Shown piece after piece: positions 44,900-54,666 of a DNA stretch of 64,000 nt (within the stretch, counting starts at the first letter, position 1; the number at the start of each line of letters is the position of its first letter). The notes under the pieces are model-generated. The model saw nothing but the letters and a program-made list of their open reading frames with translations, was not told the DNA's origin and made no database searches. Position numbers and translations under genes: made by a program. Origin of the DNA: Planctomycetota bacterium (GTDB lineage Bacteria; Planctomycetota; UBA11346); NCBI GenBank assembly GCA_016745075.1, contig JADGDD010000004.1:186001-250000 (forward strand). The letters are read 5' to 3'.

Positions 44900-46066
44900 T
44901 TATTTAGCCTCTTTTACTTTAATAACTTCGTTATCATTATCACAACAATTTTGAATTGATCGTAAAATATAAAATTCCTTATCTTTGGTCCAGCTCTCTA
45001 CATCGCTACGATAAATAAGAGACCCGCTAGCGTACTCCTGTGACACCTTTACATCTTGATGATTCAATAATGTAAGCACCTCGTAAAAAGGAACATCGAT
45101 AGCAGTGAGCAAGCTTGCACATGTATTCCTGAACGCATGTCGATACATGCTCTTAGGCGCTACCCCAGCTAGCTTAAAATATCGCTTCATAGCACGCATT
45201 AAGTAATCATTGCGCTTAGCCGTCACATACTTATCAGGCAACAAATGACAACAACCGACAGATGCTCTCGGTCTAAGTATATTAACCAATTCAGTCTGTA
45301 ACGGTAAGCGGTAATCACGTTTGAGCTTATTCCCCTCAGCAGACGCCGGGATAAGTAAAGTCCTTGAAGACCAATCAATCATCTTCCATAGAACACACTT
45401 TGCTTCGGAGCCTCTAACTCCGGTATATATAAGAAAGGCAACATAGCAGTATAACTCGTGAGAAGCCATCATTTCCGACAGCAACAAACGCAATTCATCC
45501 ATAGTGTAACACTCTTTAATTGCCTTCTTCGTTGAAAATGGTTTTACGGGAAGCATAAGATCGTAAGGTGTCATTCTCCACTCATTTGCATATCTGCTAA
45601 CAGCCTTCATCACACCTAAGAACTTGTTCTTGGTAGTATCAGATGCCTCCCCGGCTCCCCTCCTCTTCTTCAAGGTAGATAGGTATCTACGAACTTTACA
45701 TGGGAGATCATCGTCGACTAAACTAGTCATTCCGGCCGCTATAAAATCATCTAAAATCTGTTTTACCTGTTGAATATGCCGATCCGAACGCTTTCTATCC
45801 TTTAAGTCAGAAAGGTAATCGTCCCCTACCTCTTTGAGAGAAGTACACCTTGTTTTAATACTTGTCCCTAACAACAATTCCGCCTGACGGTGTTCCGCCC
45901 ATTTAATCGCATCACCTCTATCCTCGAAGCTCTTACGATGATAACGAGATTGTGTCGAGTCCCAGACCCTAGCCTGCCACTGCTTGCCAACTTCCCTGCG
46001 GCGCTCTTTCCACCTGTCTGCGATTGAATATCCGAGCTGTTTCCTGCTTCTGGACCTACGTGCCAT
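44900..46066 (-). CDS. int: Tyrosine recombinase (phage-type integrase)
   Basis: 388 residues. Catalytic residues visible in order: Arg in YTGVRGSEAKC (about 228), His-x-x-Arg in YRHAFRNTCA (about 317-320), His in LNHQDVK (about 343) and the nucleophile Tyr in VSQEYASGS (about 351). The N-terminal half has the SAM-like core-binding domain and an arm-binding region. A strong ribosome-binding site (AGGAGGTTCAA) precedes the ATG. It lies 148 bases from the right attachment repeat, the usual place for an integrase that recognises a tRNA 3' end. Confidence 0.93.
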   Translation of the reverse strand: MARRSRSRKQLGYSIADRWKERRREVGKQWQARVWDSTQSRYHRKSFEDRGDAIKWAEHRQAELLLGTSIKTRCTSLKEVGDDYLSDLKDRKRSDRHIQQVKQILDDFIAAGMTSLVDDDLPCKVRRYLSTLKKRRGAGEASDTTKNKFLGVMKAVSRYANEWRMTPYDLMLPVKPFSTKKAIKECYTMDELRLLLSEMMASHELYCYVAFLIYTGVRGSEAKCVLWKMIDWSSRTLLIPASAEGNKLKRDYRLPLQTELVNILRPRASVGCCHLLPDKYVTAKRNDYLMRAMKRYFKLAGVAPKSMYRHAFRNTCASLLTAIDVPFYEVLTLLNHQDVKVSQEYASGSLIYRSDVESWTKDKEFYILRSIQNCCDNDNEVIKVKEAK

Positions 46067-46109
46067 TTGAACCTCCTGTTGGTTATGAAGCCCCTACTAT
46101 ATTCCTTAA

Positions 46110-46196
46110 TGGAGTAAGTGTGGAGTAACTTCACAGGTTGTTCTGGGTGGTTCTCATGATTTCTATACCGTATTTTACGGTTCTTAACAGTTCTGA
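46110..46196 (+). repeat. Right-end arm-type repeats of the element
   Basis: TGGAGTAAGTG (46110-46120) and TGGAGTAACTT (46121-46131) in tandem, then CGGTTCTTAACAGTTCTGA (46178-46196). The same order occurs at the left end (17771-17833). They lie between the integrase gene and the attachment repeat. Confidence 0.55.
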
Positions 46197-46213
46197 ATCA
46201 TTGACCCTTAGCG

Positions 46214-46238
46214 GTTCGAGTCTCATCACCCGTTCCAA
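46214..46238 (+). repeat. Right copy of the 25-bp attachment-site repeat
   Basis: Exact copy of 17691-17715 (tRNA-Gly T arm to CCA). Upstream of GTTCGAG the T-stem partner and the anticodon arm are not restored, so this is a tRNA fragment, not a gene. Downstream, 46239-46286 contains a hairpin (ATAAACC...GGTTTAT with mismatches) and TGTTTT, a plausible remnant tRNA terminator. Confidence 0.8.
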
Positions 46239-46540
46239 TATAAACCACTGTAGGTTAATAACTTACGGGGGTTTATTGTTTTAAAACAGCACTTTTTCGG
46301 CCTTGTAATTCTAACTCAATTCTAACTTTTGGGGCAGAATGGTGAATGAAGCGGTCCCTGATGGTCCCGCATCTGTATTGTGCGTTATTTGCAGTGTTTG
46401 GGAAGTGTAAAAATGATGCCTGCAGATGGGTCAATTCTAAATGCATTTTGACAGGTGGGATTCTCAGTGGTATTTCATGCCTATGAATTTTTCACTAAAA
46501 CAGGTCTCTCTGCGGCACAGGTTCGGTTCCTTGATATAGT
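46239..46540. other. Gene-free flank after the right attachment repeat
   Basis: Starts with a terminator-like hairpin (46240-46286). ATTCTAACTCAATTCTAACTTTT near 46308 is a short direct repeat of TTCTAACT. No gene or tRNA seen. Confidence 0.4.
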
Positions 46541-47473
46541 CTACCTACGTTGTCTAAGTATACCTTGACCATTTCCTATTGATGGATCAATTTTGAGCGC
46601 GCTCTCTAGGTCGGCTTCGGCATTTTGTGTTTGACCAAGTGCCCGGTAGACAAAACTACGGTTAATATACGCCCAAGCATTTTTGGGATCAATATCAATA
46701 ATTTGTATATATCTATTCAAGGCAACATCGTATTGCTTGGCTACATGTGCAGAATAAGCCTTATTGCTCAACCACAAAGTGGACCAAGGACACCAAAAAA
46801 GAGGGATCACCGAGATCACCAACAACATAACAAACAAGGCTATACTGACAAAATGTCGTTTAATCTTAAGAACAAACGCACTAGCCACACTGACTCCGAA
46901 TAAAAGGCCTGAAATATGTGCCACATTACCAATATTTAATATATTTAAACGTGCAATAATAGCACACACAAATAACCAAATAATAAACAAATTAACCGTT
47001 CGTTTACCAAGCACTTCATTAAAGCATGGATATCGACAACGGGTAATCCACATAAACCCAAAAAGAGAATAACCTACACCAGATGCTCCAATACCAATAT
47101 CACCTGATGCAGCAAGCTGAAATGATGAACTAACAAACGCAGCAAGTATAAAAAATATAAAATACAGCAATGGACCAATCGCTCGTTCAAGACAACTGCC
47201 AAGTCTCCATAACCAATAAACATTAAAAGCGACATGCCAAATTTCAAAATGAACAAATGTAGATGTTATGAGCGCCCAGTACCCTCCATTCCATACCGCA
47301 TCTGCAGGCAGATAACCAAATTTTGACAAAACCGCCCATGATTCATGATGATCCTGTTCAACAAGAACAACAAAAATGATAAGACATAGAGCAACAGCAC
47401 CCTGTGTAACCCAAGCTTTCGTCACCACTTTCTGTTCGGGACTGCTGACCACCTCTTCAGCATATTCAGGCAT
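46541..47473 (-). CDS. Rhomboid-family intramembrane serine protease with TPR tail
   Basis: 310 residues. After an N-terminal cytoplasmic segment and first helix (about 20-38), the rhomboid core has FVHFEIWHVAFNVYWLWRLG (family WR-like loop region), the catalytic serine in GIGASGVGYSLFG (about 130) and the catalytic histidine in NVAHISGLLFG (about 185). Six or seven membrane segments. The C-terminus (about 245-300) has a TPR repeat (KNAWAYINRSFVYRALGQTQNAEADLESALKIDP). It cleaves single-pass membrane proteins within the bilayer. A good fit to the family; substrates unknown. Confidence 0.85.
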   Translation of the reverse strand: MPEYAEEVVSSPEQKVVTKAWVTQGAVALCLIIFVVLVEQDHHESWAVLSKFGYLPADAVWNGGYWALITSTFVHFEIWHVAFNVYWLWRLGSCLERAIGPLLYFIFFILAAFVSSSFQLAASGDIGIGASGVGYSLFGFMWITRCRYPCFNEVLGKRTVNLFIIWLFVCAIIARLNILNIGNVAHISGLLFGVSVASAFVLKIKRHFVSIALFVMLLVISVIPLFWCPWSTLWLSNKAYSAHVAKQYDVALNRYIQIIDIDPKNAWAYINRSFVYRALGQTQNAEADLESALKIDPSIGNGQGILRQRR

Positions 47474-47523
47474 GAAATATCCTTCTTCAACAAAACTCCA
47501 TTAAGGCTACCGTACCAATCTGT

Positions 47524-47850
47524 TTATTGATAGCACGGACCCTGAAGCGATTCCCAGCCCTCATTGTTTCTCATAATTATTGAGCAGTCCTCATATACAT
47601 AAACAAACACCCTGCTTATATCATCCTCATCCATTTCTTTATTCGCATAACAAATCTCCCACTTTGGGCCATCTACAATTGGCTCTTCTTTTTGAAATGA
47701 ACGCAGTTTATTAACCGCCTCTATGTTACACAGAGAAACATAGGATGCCGATAAGAAAAAAAGTCCCTTACCCTCAGTATATTTGTCCGCCAACTTAATA
47801 GCATCGCAAATACCTATCCTAGGAGACGGAACACCAAAATCTATCTCCAT
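47524..47850 (-). CDS. Small unknown protein next to RHS gene
   Basis: 108 residues, no signal peptide, mixed alpha/beta, acidic. The stretch EMDEDDISRVFVYVYEDCSI is followed by GWESLQGPCYQ at the end. Its start overlaps the end of the next gene upstream by 10 bases (47841-47850), so it is the last gene of the RHS cluster. Small proteins after RHS toxins are often immunity proteins; that is inferred only from position. Confidence 0.5.
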   Translation of the reverse strand: MEIDFGVPSPRIGICDAIKLADKYTEGKGLFFLSASYVSLCNIEAVNKLRSFQKEEPIVDGPKWEICYANKEMDEDDISRVFVYVYEDCSIIMRNNEGWESLQGPCYQ

Positions 47851-48152
47851 AAAACTTCACTTAAATCCAAAACAGTCCCGTTATCTAAAATAAATACCTT
47901 CGCTATATTTTTCCCACAATGAAGAGACTTCTCATTTACACTAACAACTTTCTCTTCATTATACACTTCCAAAGATTGATGCATCAACAAAGTTATCTCC
48001 CAATAAGAAGCCGACTCTTCTGGTAGCTTCAATAATCGCTCACCTTCTATTCTATCATTTGTTTTTTTTACTCGATAAACAATCGACTTTATCTTTTTTG
48101 ATGAAACTCCTGTTTCCTTCTCAAACAAACGTATAACGTCAATAGGATTCAT
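47841..48152 (-). CDS. Small unknown protein immediately downstream of RHS gene
   Basis: 103 residues, no signal, basic N-terminal half (EKETGVSSKKIKSIVYRVKK) and acidic remainder. Start lies 15 bases after the RHS stop. The position suits an immunity protein or an orphan C-terminal partner of the RHS protein, but no family is recognised. Confidence 0.5.
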   Translation of the reverse strand: MNPIDVIRLFEKETGVSSKKIKSIVYRVKKTNDRIEGERLLKLPEESASYWEITLLMHQSLEVYNEEKVVSVNEKSLHCGKNIAKVFILDNGTVLDLSEVLWR

Positions 48153-48167
48153 TATGAATATATCTAA

Positions 48168-51100
48168 CTATGGAGTAACGACATTACCTGGAATTGTCCA
48201 CCAAAGCGCAGGGAAAAGGCTAGGAACCATCCTAACACACCTATATGTCAAATACCCCAACGTTACGCCAGCTGCGACCACTGCTACTTCTTTTACTTTC
48301 CCCTCATCTACGCAAGCACAAACTGGAATTGGCTCTAATATTGGAAATGGTATTGGTACAGGTATTGGATCTGGTATTGGCTCACCATCACCATCATCGT
48401 CATCATCGGGACAATCGCAAGGCTTCCCTTCCCTAGCCTTAATCCAAGCATCTTTTAAACTTGTTACACCTGCGCTATCAAGACCTATAAAACTTTTACT
48501 TACATAATCACAGGTTTCTCCATCATCATCCATGCACCAGCATGTAGCATTACTGATCCATGCAGTAACAGAACCCGTATTCGGCTTTTCAGGTATACCA
48601 GGAGTTTTTGCAGCTGGCGAATAAACACACATAACACTTCCCATACCAGTATAATCAACTTTATTAGGAACAAACCACCCGCTATACAAATTCATACCGT
48701 CATGGTACCCCCCTTCGGAAACTCCTGAATTTTTGGGATCCCTTCCTGTAAACCTGCCCAGCTCAACATCATAATACCGCGCCCTAAAGAAGTACAAACC
48801 TGTTTCTCTATCTATTCGCCTCCCCGTAAATCCATACGGGTTCCCAATTAAACTATTACCTATTTCATTCCCTGCAGAATCATACTTAATCGTTTTTCCA
48901 TACGCATCATAATCATAGGATTCAACAACTTGAGCGTTTTGACTAGTAATTACTTCGACTGAATAGTGATAATTCTGATGGTAATAATACGTTTCGTTAT
49001 TTTCGTTAATTAACGCGACTGGTTCGTCAACATACGTACCGTAGACATAACTATTACCAAGAACGTCGTTGTTATATTCTTGCACAACCTGAGTCCCTGC
49101 CATCGCATAAACCGTTGTATCTGTGATATCAACCGTTGTTCCACTATTCTGTAATGGGTATTGATCTGCTGTGTAGAGATTGGTTACTTCCACTGGTGCT
49201 AATGCACGGTCATAAATACGAAGGTCATCAAGCAAGCCGTTCCAAGATGCGCCCGCGGCGTTGTCTTTGACGGAGCGTCCAAGGATGAATCCTGTAATGT
49301 TTTGAAGTACGCCAATTGCTGCACCATTATCATAACTTGGCTCATCTTCTACACCGTTAATAAAAAGGCGAATACGGTCACCTGATTCCCATGAGAGGGT
49401 AAGATGCTGCCATTCAGTTGTTTGAGTGTGGTCAGCAGATTCATATTTGAGTCTACCGCCAGTTGTATCAACTCCTCCTTTTATTATTTCAGTAGCAGTG
49501 CCACTATTGTAGCCAACTTTATCATAACGGAGATAAATGGCTTTGCTAGAATCGTCTTCTGTTGCATTCGTTTTGAACATACCTTTATCTGTTGGAATTT
49601 CATCTGCTTTTGCCCAGAGAGATATGGTAAAGGCATCACTGCCATTTAAGTTTTGAATGAATGTAGTCAGGTTATCCGATGTGCCAGAATTATAGCCCAT
49701 AACTTGGCCACGGTCTGGGTCAGTAACAAGGTTACCTGTTTGACCCCATGTGGTCATTTGGTCTGAGTCTACGTGATGCAATGCTCCTGCTGGAATGATC
49801 ACTTTTCTTGTTGTTGTTTTGGCTACGCGACGACCCAATGCGTCATAACGATAAACAGCGTTGGTGTAATCTGCTGTAAGGGTTCCATTCGCGCTCGTCA
49901 TACGGTTTTCACTATCCCAAGCATAGAGCTGTCCGTTGCTATGAGAAGTAAGATTTCCTTTAAAATCATAAGCAAGCAAATTACCATCTATGACGCTAAC
50001 CTCATGGACAGCCGTATGGGTGCGGTTCTCGATTGTACCATTTTTGATTGTGGCATCCCAATCGCCTACTGCTGACAAGTTCCAGCTTTGAGTGTTACTG
50101 TTTCCTGCCCAACTGCTCAGACGATCTTCAGTGTCGTAATTGAACGTTTGACTAGCAGATGCAGTGAGCGCGTCTATCTCTTCGGTTTTTCGCTTATTAG
50201 CATCATAAGAATACGAAAGATCAAGCACAGAACCGTAGAGACCATTTACTGTTATCTGATTAATAAGATTATCAGGACGATAGATATTTGCCCGTACAAG
50301 TCCATTCCCATAAGTACGTGTTGTTTCTCGCTGACCTGCATCATAAAGTGAAGTAATGAGACTGGTCATTTCACCCTGAACGCCAACAGATGCAAGTAGA
50401 TTACGGTCTGTATAAGCGCGTTCGATAACTTTTCCATCTGGATAGGTGATGCTGGTTTGTCGATTCGCATCATCATAGGAATAACCAATAATATAAGTAC
50501 TTCCATCTATAACGAGACTTTCACTGGTGAGACGAGAGGCATTATCATACGTACGAGTGACGTTATTACTGTAACGTTGACTGGTTGCTGCGGTTAAACG
50601 AGATGCGTCATCATAAGCAAATTGATCTTGGGTGCTTGCCTCTTGTGGGTAAGTACGGGTCAACAAGCGGTTTGCCATATCGTAAGCATAATTGGTATCT
50701 TCAACGATTGCTGGGGTTTCAACTGTGGTCACACTACGTTGAGTAAGGCGACGACCTGCATCATACGTATATAGACGATGAGTAGTACCCGTATTGCCCG
50801 CGGGAAAGGTTTCATCAACTAAGAGGTTTCTGCTGTCATATCCGTAAGTCGTTTGGCCACCTTCTGCGTCAACAATAGTGAGTAGATTACTATCGTCGTC
50901 GTAAGAATACGACGTAGTTGCGTTGATACGGTCAGTACAGGACACACGACGATCACGCGCATCAAAAACGCATGTATCGACTTGACCGAGTGCATCTGTT
51001 CTAATAATAACGTTATTATTAGCATCGTATGTTTTGGTGGTGGTATCTCCTTGGGTATCTGTGCAAGATACATCTCGGTTCCGTTCATCAAAAGTACAAT

Positions 51101-54100
51101 CTTGACCTACATTGTTAGCATCGCGGTAGCTTATACGATTGCTGTTTGCATCAAACGAGAAAGCAGTACTGTTGTTTTCAGCGTCAATGGATTCAAGTAT
51201 TCGTCCGGCAGCATCTGAACGGCCACGAGTAATATTACCAAGTGCATCTGTAGAACTAACTTCTAATAGGCCATTGATAACAACATCGTATGTTGTGGTA
51301 TTGATATGATTCAGCCCATCAATAGTGCGAACTGTTCTACGAACACCATCACCAATTTGTACGCTGGTTTCACCTTCGGCATTCGTCACCGTTACAATTT
51401 GACCGTCTGAACCAGCAGCTAAACCAAGACCGATAAGTTCACTCGCATACGTAAGGTCGAGACCGACTCCATCCGTCGCATTATCGTCATAGGCATAGGT
51501 TGTGATTTCGTTTTCTGCGTTCGTGCGTGTCAGCACGCGATAGAGCGCATCATAGGTTGTGAGCGTGGTATTGTTGTTTGGATCGGTAAGACTGACAATG
51601 TGTTGCTCATTATCATACACATAACTGGTTACAGCGCCTGTTTGATCGGTTACTTGCGCAAGCCAATCACAGCAAGGATAATAACTGTATGTTGTTACAT
51701 TGCCGCGAAAATCTGAAGTCATGGCTTGTTTACGGGTAGCAGTGTAAGCAATGAGACGTGTTGCTGCATCAGCAGTGCCCGTGGCTTCCGTAATTGTATC
51801 CACTAAATTGCGCTGTGTATAGGAATAGGATGTTATAAAACCACGTGGATTGGTAGTTGAAAGACGGTTACCTTGAAGATCAAAAATGGTTGATGATGTT
51901 GCTGCAACAGCAGTTGGCGTTTGAACCATAGCTGCATACGCATCTCCCGCATTAATGAAACCAAGCTGGTCCGTATGTGCAAGATACGCCGCTTCAATAC
52001 CAGAAATAGCTGCAACGCCTTCTGTTTGAGAAACCAAGAGACCTCGAGAATTATAACTCGCAGTATCCAAGATCCCTCGAGCATCTATAGAGGCGATGCG
52101 CTGGCCTTCAGCATCATAAATACTATCAGTAATGAGATAACCTGCATTATTGCTGAGATCACGAACAAGCGCTGCAAGCGTACTTTGAGCTGCGACTACT
52201 GAGCTTTGGTCAACACTACCACCTGTAAGATAAACATATGGATCAACACCCGCTCCCAAAGGAACCGTTTCAGTAATGCGGCGCAAAACCTGATCATTAA
52301 TATCATACACAAAGTAGCTCGCACGTCCATAAGCATCAAGAAATTTTAACGTACGACCAATAACATCTATCACTCGGTTCGATGTTAAAAGAGTAGTACC
52401 ATTTACTTGCTGCGTAAAACCTGCACGCCGATTGCGATAATCATAATGACTAACTGTTGTTTCACCTGCCTTTGTACAAGACAATTCAAGCTCTGTCCCT
52501 GCAAGATAGCTACATTCTTCAATGATAGACTCTGAAGTACCGGCAGCTTCTATCGTTTGAATGCGACGACCTTGAGCATCATAAGCAAGTTGTGTCACAA
52601 CTCCGTTACGATCAGTATGAGACATAACGAGATTAGCATCTTGACCCGTACCATAGGTTAATGATTCAGAACTATGCGCATAAAAAGAACTCGGACTAGT
52701 GTAAAATCCGTATGTCATGCTACCGACACGATTACGTATATCATAAGCATAACGAACAACATGACCTCCACCGTCAACGGTTTCGCTCATACGGCCTGCG
52801 CTATCATAGCTATAAGTACGAACGATATCGGGATCACCTGCATTATCACCAGGTTCATGAACTTCTATTAATTGATGGTTTGCATTATACACATAGCTTT
52901 TCACATTACCATTTGCATCGGTTGCTGTGAGCGGCTGTCCTTCTGTATTATAAGTCCAAGACCATGTAGCTTCATCAACAGTGCCTACAGCGCGTGTTTT
53001 ACTCAGACGGTTATCATTGGCATCGTAAGTGTTTGTTGTGATGCGGCCAATGCGGTCGGTAATAGACAACGGTTTATTGGTTAAAGTGTAACCGCTCACA
53101 ACACGCTGGGTATCATCATAAAAAGAATCAGTCAAAAGCACACGTTGAAGTGGAATATAGGTACCAACTGAACTACGACCGTAATAATCAGTCATCGTTT
53201 CTGTTAAACGCCATTTCTTCAAAGCACCCGATTGATCGGCTGCTTTTTCGACATTCCACACAATTCCAGATAGATCAGGGATAACAACAGTATCATCATG
53301 AATATAATTGGTGGCATAAGATATTTCACCAACAATTTTATTTAACTGCTTAAAGCGCAACAAACGGTTACCACCTTCATAAAAATAATTTATATCAGCA
53401 TCTGCGTCATCCCACCAACGAGCCAAGGCCGTCTCAATACCACTAGAAGAATCTGGTTGAGTAATACGTACTGTCAAACCACGTGGACGATTAAATGTCA
53501 CTAGTGTGTTTGGATCTGTGTATGTTGACGTGCTAAAATATACTGTTTTACGACGATGAGTTCCACTTGCAGCTGCATCATCAAATGTAATGGTGTCAGC
53601 CTGCCATGCAGCATCTGCACCATAGGTAAAAGTTGATTGTGTACCATCTGGGAGATCGACGCTCGCTAGTGTTGTGCTGGTGTAACCATACGACACGGTT
53701 GTTGTATTTGGGAAATCAACATGGTCAATAACCCAACTGTTAGATTTTTTTTCTGTTCCGTAGGTGATTGCCGCCGTATTACCATAAGAGTCAACTACGG
53801 TTGCCATTTGCCATAAACGTGTGCGGTCTCCACCTAAATCACCATCTGTTGCTGTGACTGGATAAATATAGGTTACAGTACTCCCTTGGCCATTACGGTC
53901 TTCACGTCGAATCAAACGACCACGTTTTGTGCCGCCTTCTTCAAATATTTCAAAAATCAGATGATGACCACCTTGAAACACGACATCAATGGTTACAGCT
54001 TGAGACTGATCACTGGTTACTTGTCCAGCGCTATCCAGTATTTTTACATCTCGAAAATAACCTTGATCGTGGTAATGTCCGTCAATAGTATTATCACCGT

Positions 54101-54638
54101 AAGAAGGATACACATCATAGGCATTTATTATTTTTCCTGTGTAAGAGGGAAGGAAAACACGCGCTTCATTGATACGACTATATTTGTCGTATGCTTTTAA
54201 CTCAATTATTTTTGCGTCATACTCATTAAACCACCCCCTACCAAAACTTGAATAATCATATTTTCGACGAGAGTTATAATAACGACGCCATGTAAGCAAA
54301 GCAAGCTTTCCTGTTTTGGGATAGATACCTTCCGCTTCACCACCACAGGGCACGCATGAACTTGCACCCGTTAATGGTGCATCCGTTTGATAATCAATGG
54401 CATCATGTAGATAATTCCCAGAAAGGTAACCTGAAATTGATTCGGCTGGGCCACACTCTAATCCAGCCTTTGGATTATGGTCGCACCCACCAGATGCACA
54501 TCCACCTCCACAACTATAACACTTTTCTTGATCCGGTTCATTATCACAACTAGACGACCCACCTGTAGTAGCTCCCCACGCAAAAGAACTAGCACCAAGC
54601 AACAAAGCTGCCGCTAAAGAAGTTAACTGTTTTATCAT
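48168..54638 (-). CDS. Giant secreted RHS-repeat protein with LamG-like insertion
   Basis: 2156 residues from the ATG at 54638 (AAAGGTG upstream), which gives a signal peptide (IKQLTSLAAALLLGASSFAWG). A Cys-rich start (about 27-60) is followed by more than 30 YD repeats of the type Y-D-x2-G-R, for example TYDANDNR and YSYDDDSNLL. Near the end a LamG-like beta-sandwich (DNA 49190-49700; FTISLWAKADEIP, WNGLLDDLRIYDRALAP) interrupts the YD repeats. The RHS core closes with GFTGRRIDRETGLYFFRARYYD and GRDP, near 48750. The remaining C-terminal part (48168-48745) is variable, with a CACV segment, an Asp-Pro-Ile-rich stretch and a hydrophobic end rather than a recognisable nuclease. Confidence 0.85.
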   Translation of the reverse strand: MIKQLTSLAAALLLGASSFAWGATTGGSSSCDNEPDQEKCYSCGGGCASGGCDHNPKAGLECGPAESISGYLSGNYLHDAIDYQTDAPLTGASSCVPCGGEAEGIYPKTGKLALLTWRRYYNSRRKYDYSSFGRGWFNEYDAKIIELKAYDKYSRINEARVFLPSYTGKIINAYDVYPSYGDNTIDGHYHDQGYFRDVKILDSAGQVTSDQSQAVTIDVVFQGGHHLIFEIFEEGGTKRGRLIRREDRNGQGSTVTYIYPVTATDGDLGGDRTRLWQMATVVDSYGNTAAITYGTEKKSNSWVIDHVDFPNTTTVSYGYTSTTLASVDLPDGTQSTFTYGADAAWQADTITFDDAAASGTHRRKTVYFSTSTYTDPNTLVTFNRPRGLTVRITQPDSSSGIETALARWWDDADADINYFYEGGNRLLRFKQLNKIVGEISYATNYIHDDTVVIPDLSGIVWNVEKAADQSGALKKWRLTETMTDYYGRSSVGTYIPLQRVLLTDSFYDDTQRVVSGYTLTNKPLSITDRIGRITTNTYDANDNRLSKTRAVGTVDEATWSWTYNTEGQPLTATDANGNVKSYVYNANHQLIEVHEPGDNAGDPDIVRTYSYDSAGRMSETVDGGGHVVRYAYDIRNRVGSMTYGFYTSPSSFYAHSSESLTYGTGQDANLVMSHTDRNGVVTQLAYDAQGRRIQTIEAAGTSESIIEECSYLAGTELELSCTKAGETTVSHYDYRNRRAGFTQQVNGTTLLTSNRVIDVIGRTLKFLDAYGRASYFVYDINDQVLRRITETVPLGAGVDPYVYLTGGSVDQSSVVAAQSTLAALVRDLSNNAGYLITDSIYDAEGQRIASIDARGILDTASYNSRGLLVSQTEGVAAISGIEAAYLAHTDQLGFINAGDAYAAMVQTPTAVAATSSTIFDLQGNRLSTTNPRGFITSYSYTQRNLVDTITEATGTADAATRLIAYTATRKQAMTSDFRGNVTTYSYYPCCDWLAQVTDQTGAVTSYVYDNEQHIVSLTDPNNNTTLTTYDALYRVLTRTNAENEITTYAYDDNATDGVGLDLTYASELIGLGLAAGSDGQIVTVTNAEGETSVQIGDGVRRTVRTIDGLNHINTTTYDVVINGLLEVSSTDALGNITRGRSDAAGRILESIDAENNSTAFSFDANSNRISYRDANNVGQDCTFDERNRDVSCTDTQGDTTTKTYDANNNVIIRTDALGQVDTCVFDARDRRVSCTDRINATTSYSYDDDSNLLTIVDAEGGQTTYGYDSRNLLVDETFPAGNTGTTHRLYTYDAGRRLTQRSVTTVETPAIVEDTNYAYDMANRLLTRTYPQEASTQDQFAYDDASRLTAATSQRYSNNVTRTYDNASRLTSESLVIDGSTYIIGYSYDDANRQTSITYPDGKVIERAYTDRNLLASVGVQGEMTSLITSLYDAGQRETTRTYGNGLVRANIYRPDNLINQITVNGLYGSVLDLSYSYDANKRKTEEIDALTASASQTFNYDTEDRLSSWAGNSNTQSWNLSAVGDWDATIKNGTIENRTHTAVHEVSVIDGNLLAYDFKGNLTSHSNGQLYAWDSENRMTSANGTLTADYTNAVYRYDALGRRVAKTTTRKVIIPAGALHHVDSDQMTTWGQTGNLVTDPDRGQVMGYNSGTSDNLTTFIQNLNGSDAFTISLWAKADEIPTDKGMFKTNATEDDSSKAIYLRYDKVGYNSGTATEIIKGGVDTTGGRLKYESADHTQTTEWQHLTLSWESGDRIRLFINGVEDEPSYDNGAAIGVLQNITGFILGRSVKDNAAGASWNGLLDDLRIYDRALAPVEVTNLYTADQYPLQNSGTTVDITDTTVYAMAGTQVVQEYNNDVLGNSYVYGTYVDEPVALINENNETYYYHQNYHYSVEVITSQNAQVVESYDYDAYGKTIKYDSAGNEIGNSLIGNPYGFTGRRIDRETGLYFFRARYYDVELGRFTGRDPKNSGVSEGGYHDGMNLYSGWFVPNKVDYTGMGSVMCVYSPAAKTPGIPEKPNTGSVTAWISNATCWCMDDDGETCDYVSKSFIGLDSAGVTSLKDAWIKAREGKPCDCPDDDDDGDGEPIPDPIPVPIPFPILEPIPVCACVDEGKVKEVAVVAAGVTLGYLTYRCVRMVPSLFPALWWTIPGNVVTP

Positions 54639-54666
54639 TCCAAACACCTTTCTGTATTTCCTCTTT

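Larger units (their letters stand above)
17691..46238. mobile_element. Integrated mobile element (about 28.5 kb) with metal-resistance cargo
   Basis: Bounded by a 25-bp direct repeat of a tRNA-Gly 3' end. It carries a tyrosine integrase 148 bases inside the right end, an excisionase-like gene 219 bases inside the left end, an HUH-type replication initiator, six iteron-like repeats and a serine resolvase. Both ends also carry matching integrase-arm-like repeats. The cargo (18.7-37.7 kb) is two RND metal efflux systems with regulators; it looks richer in G+C than the AT-rich backbone at 38-46 kb, suggesting a composite origin. Whether the ends still recombine is unclear because the left tRNA is only a half. 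Confidence 0.75.

Noticed and set aside
46190..46238. Intact tRNA gene at the right attachment repeat
   Set aside because: Upstream of the T loop the T-stem partner, anticodon arm and acceptor 5' strand are absent.
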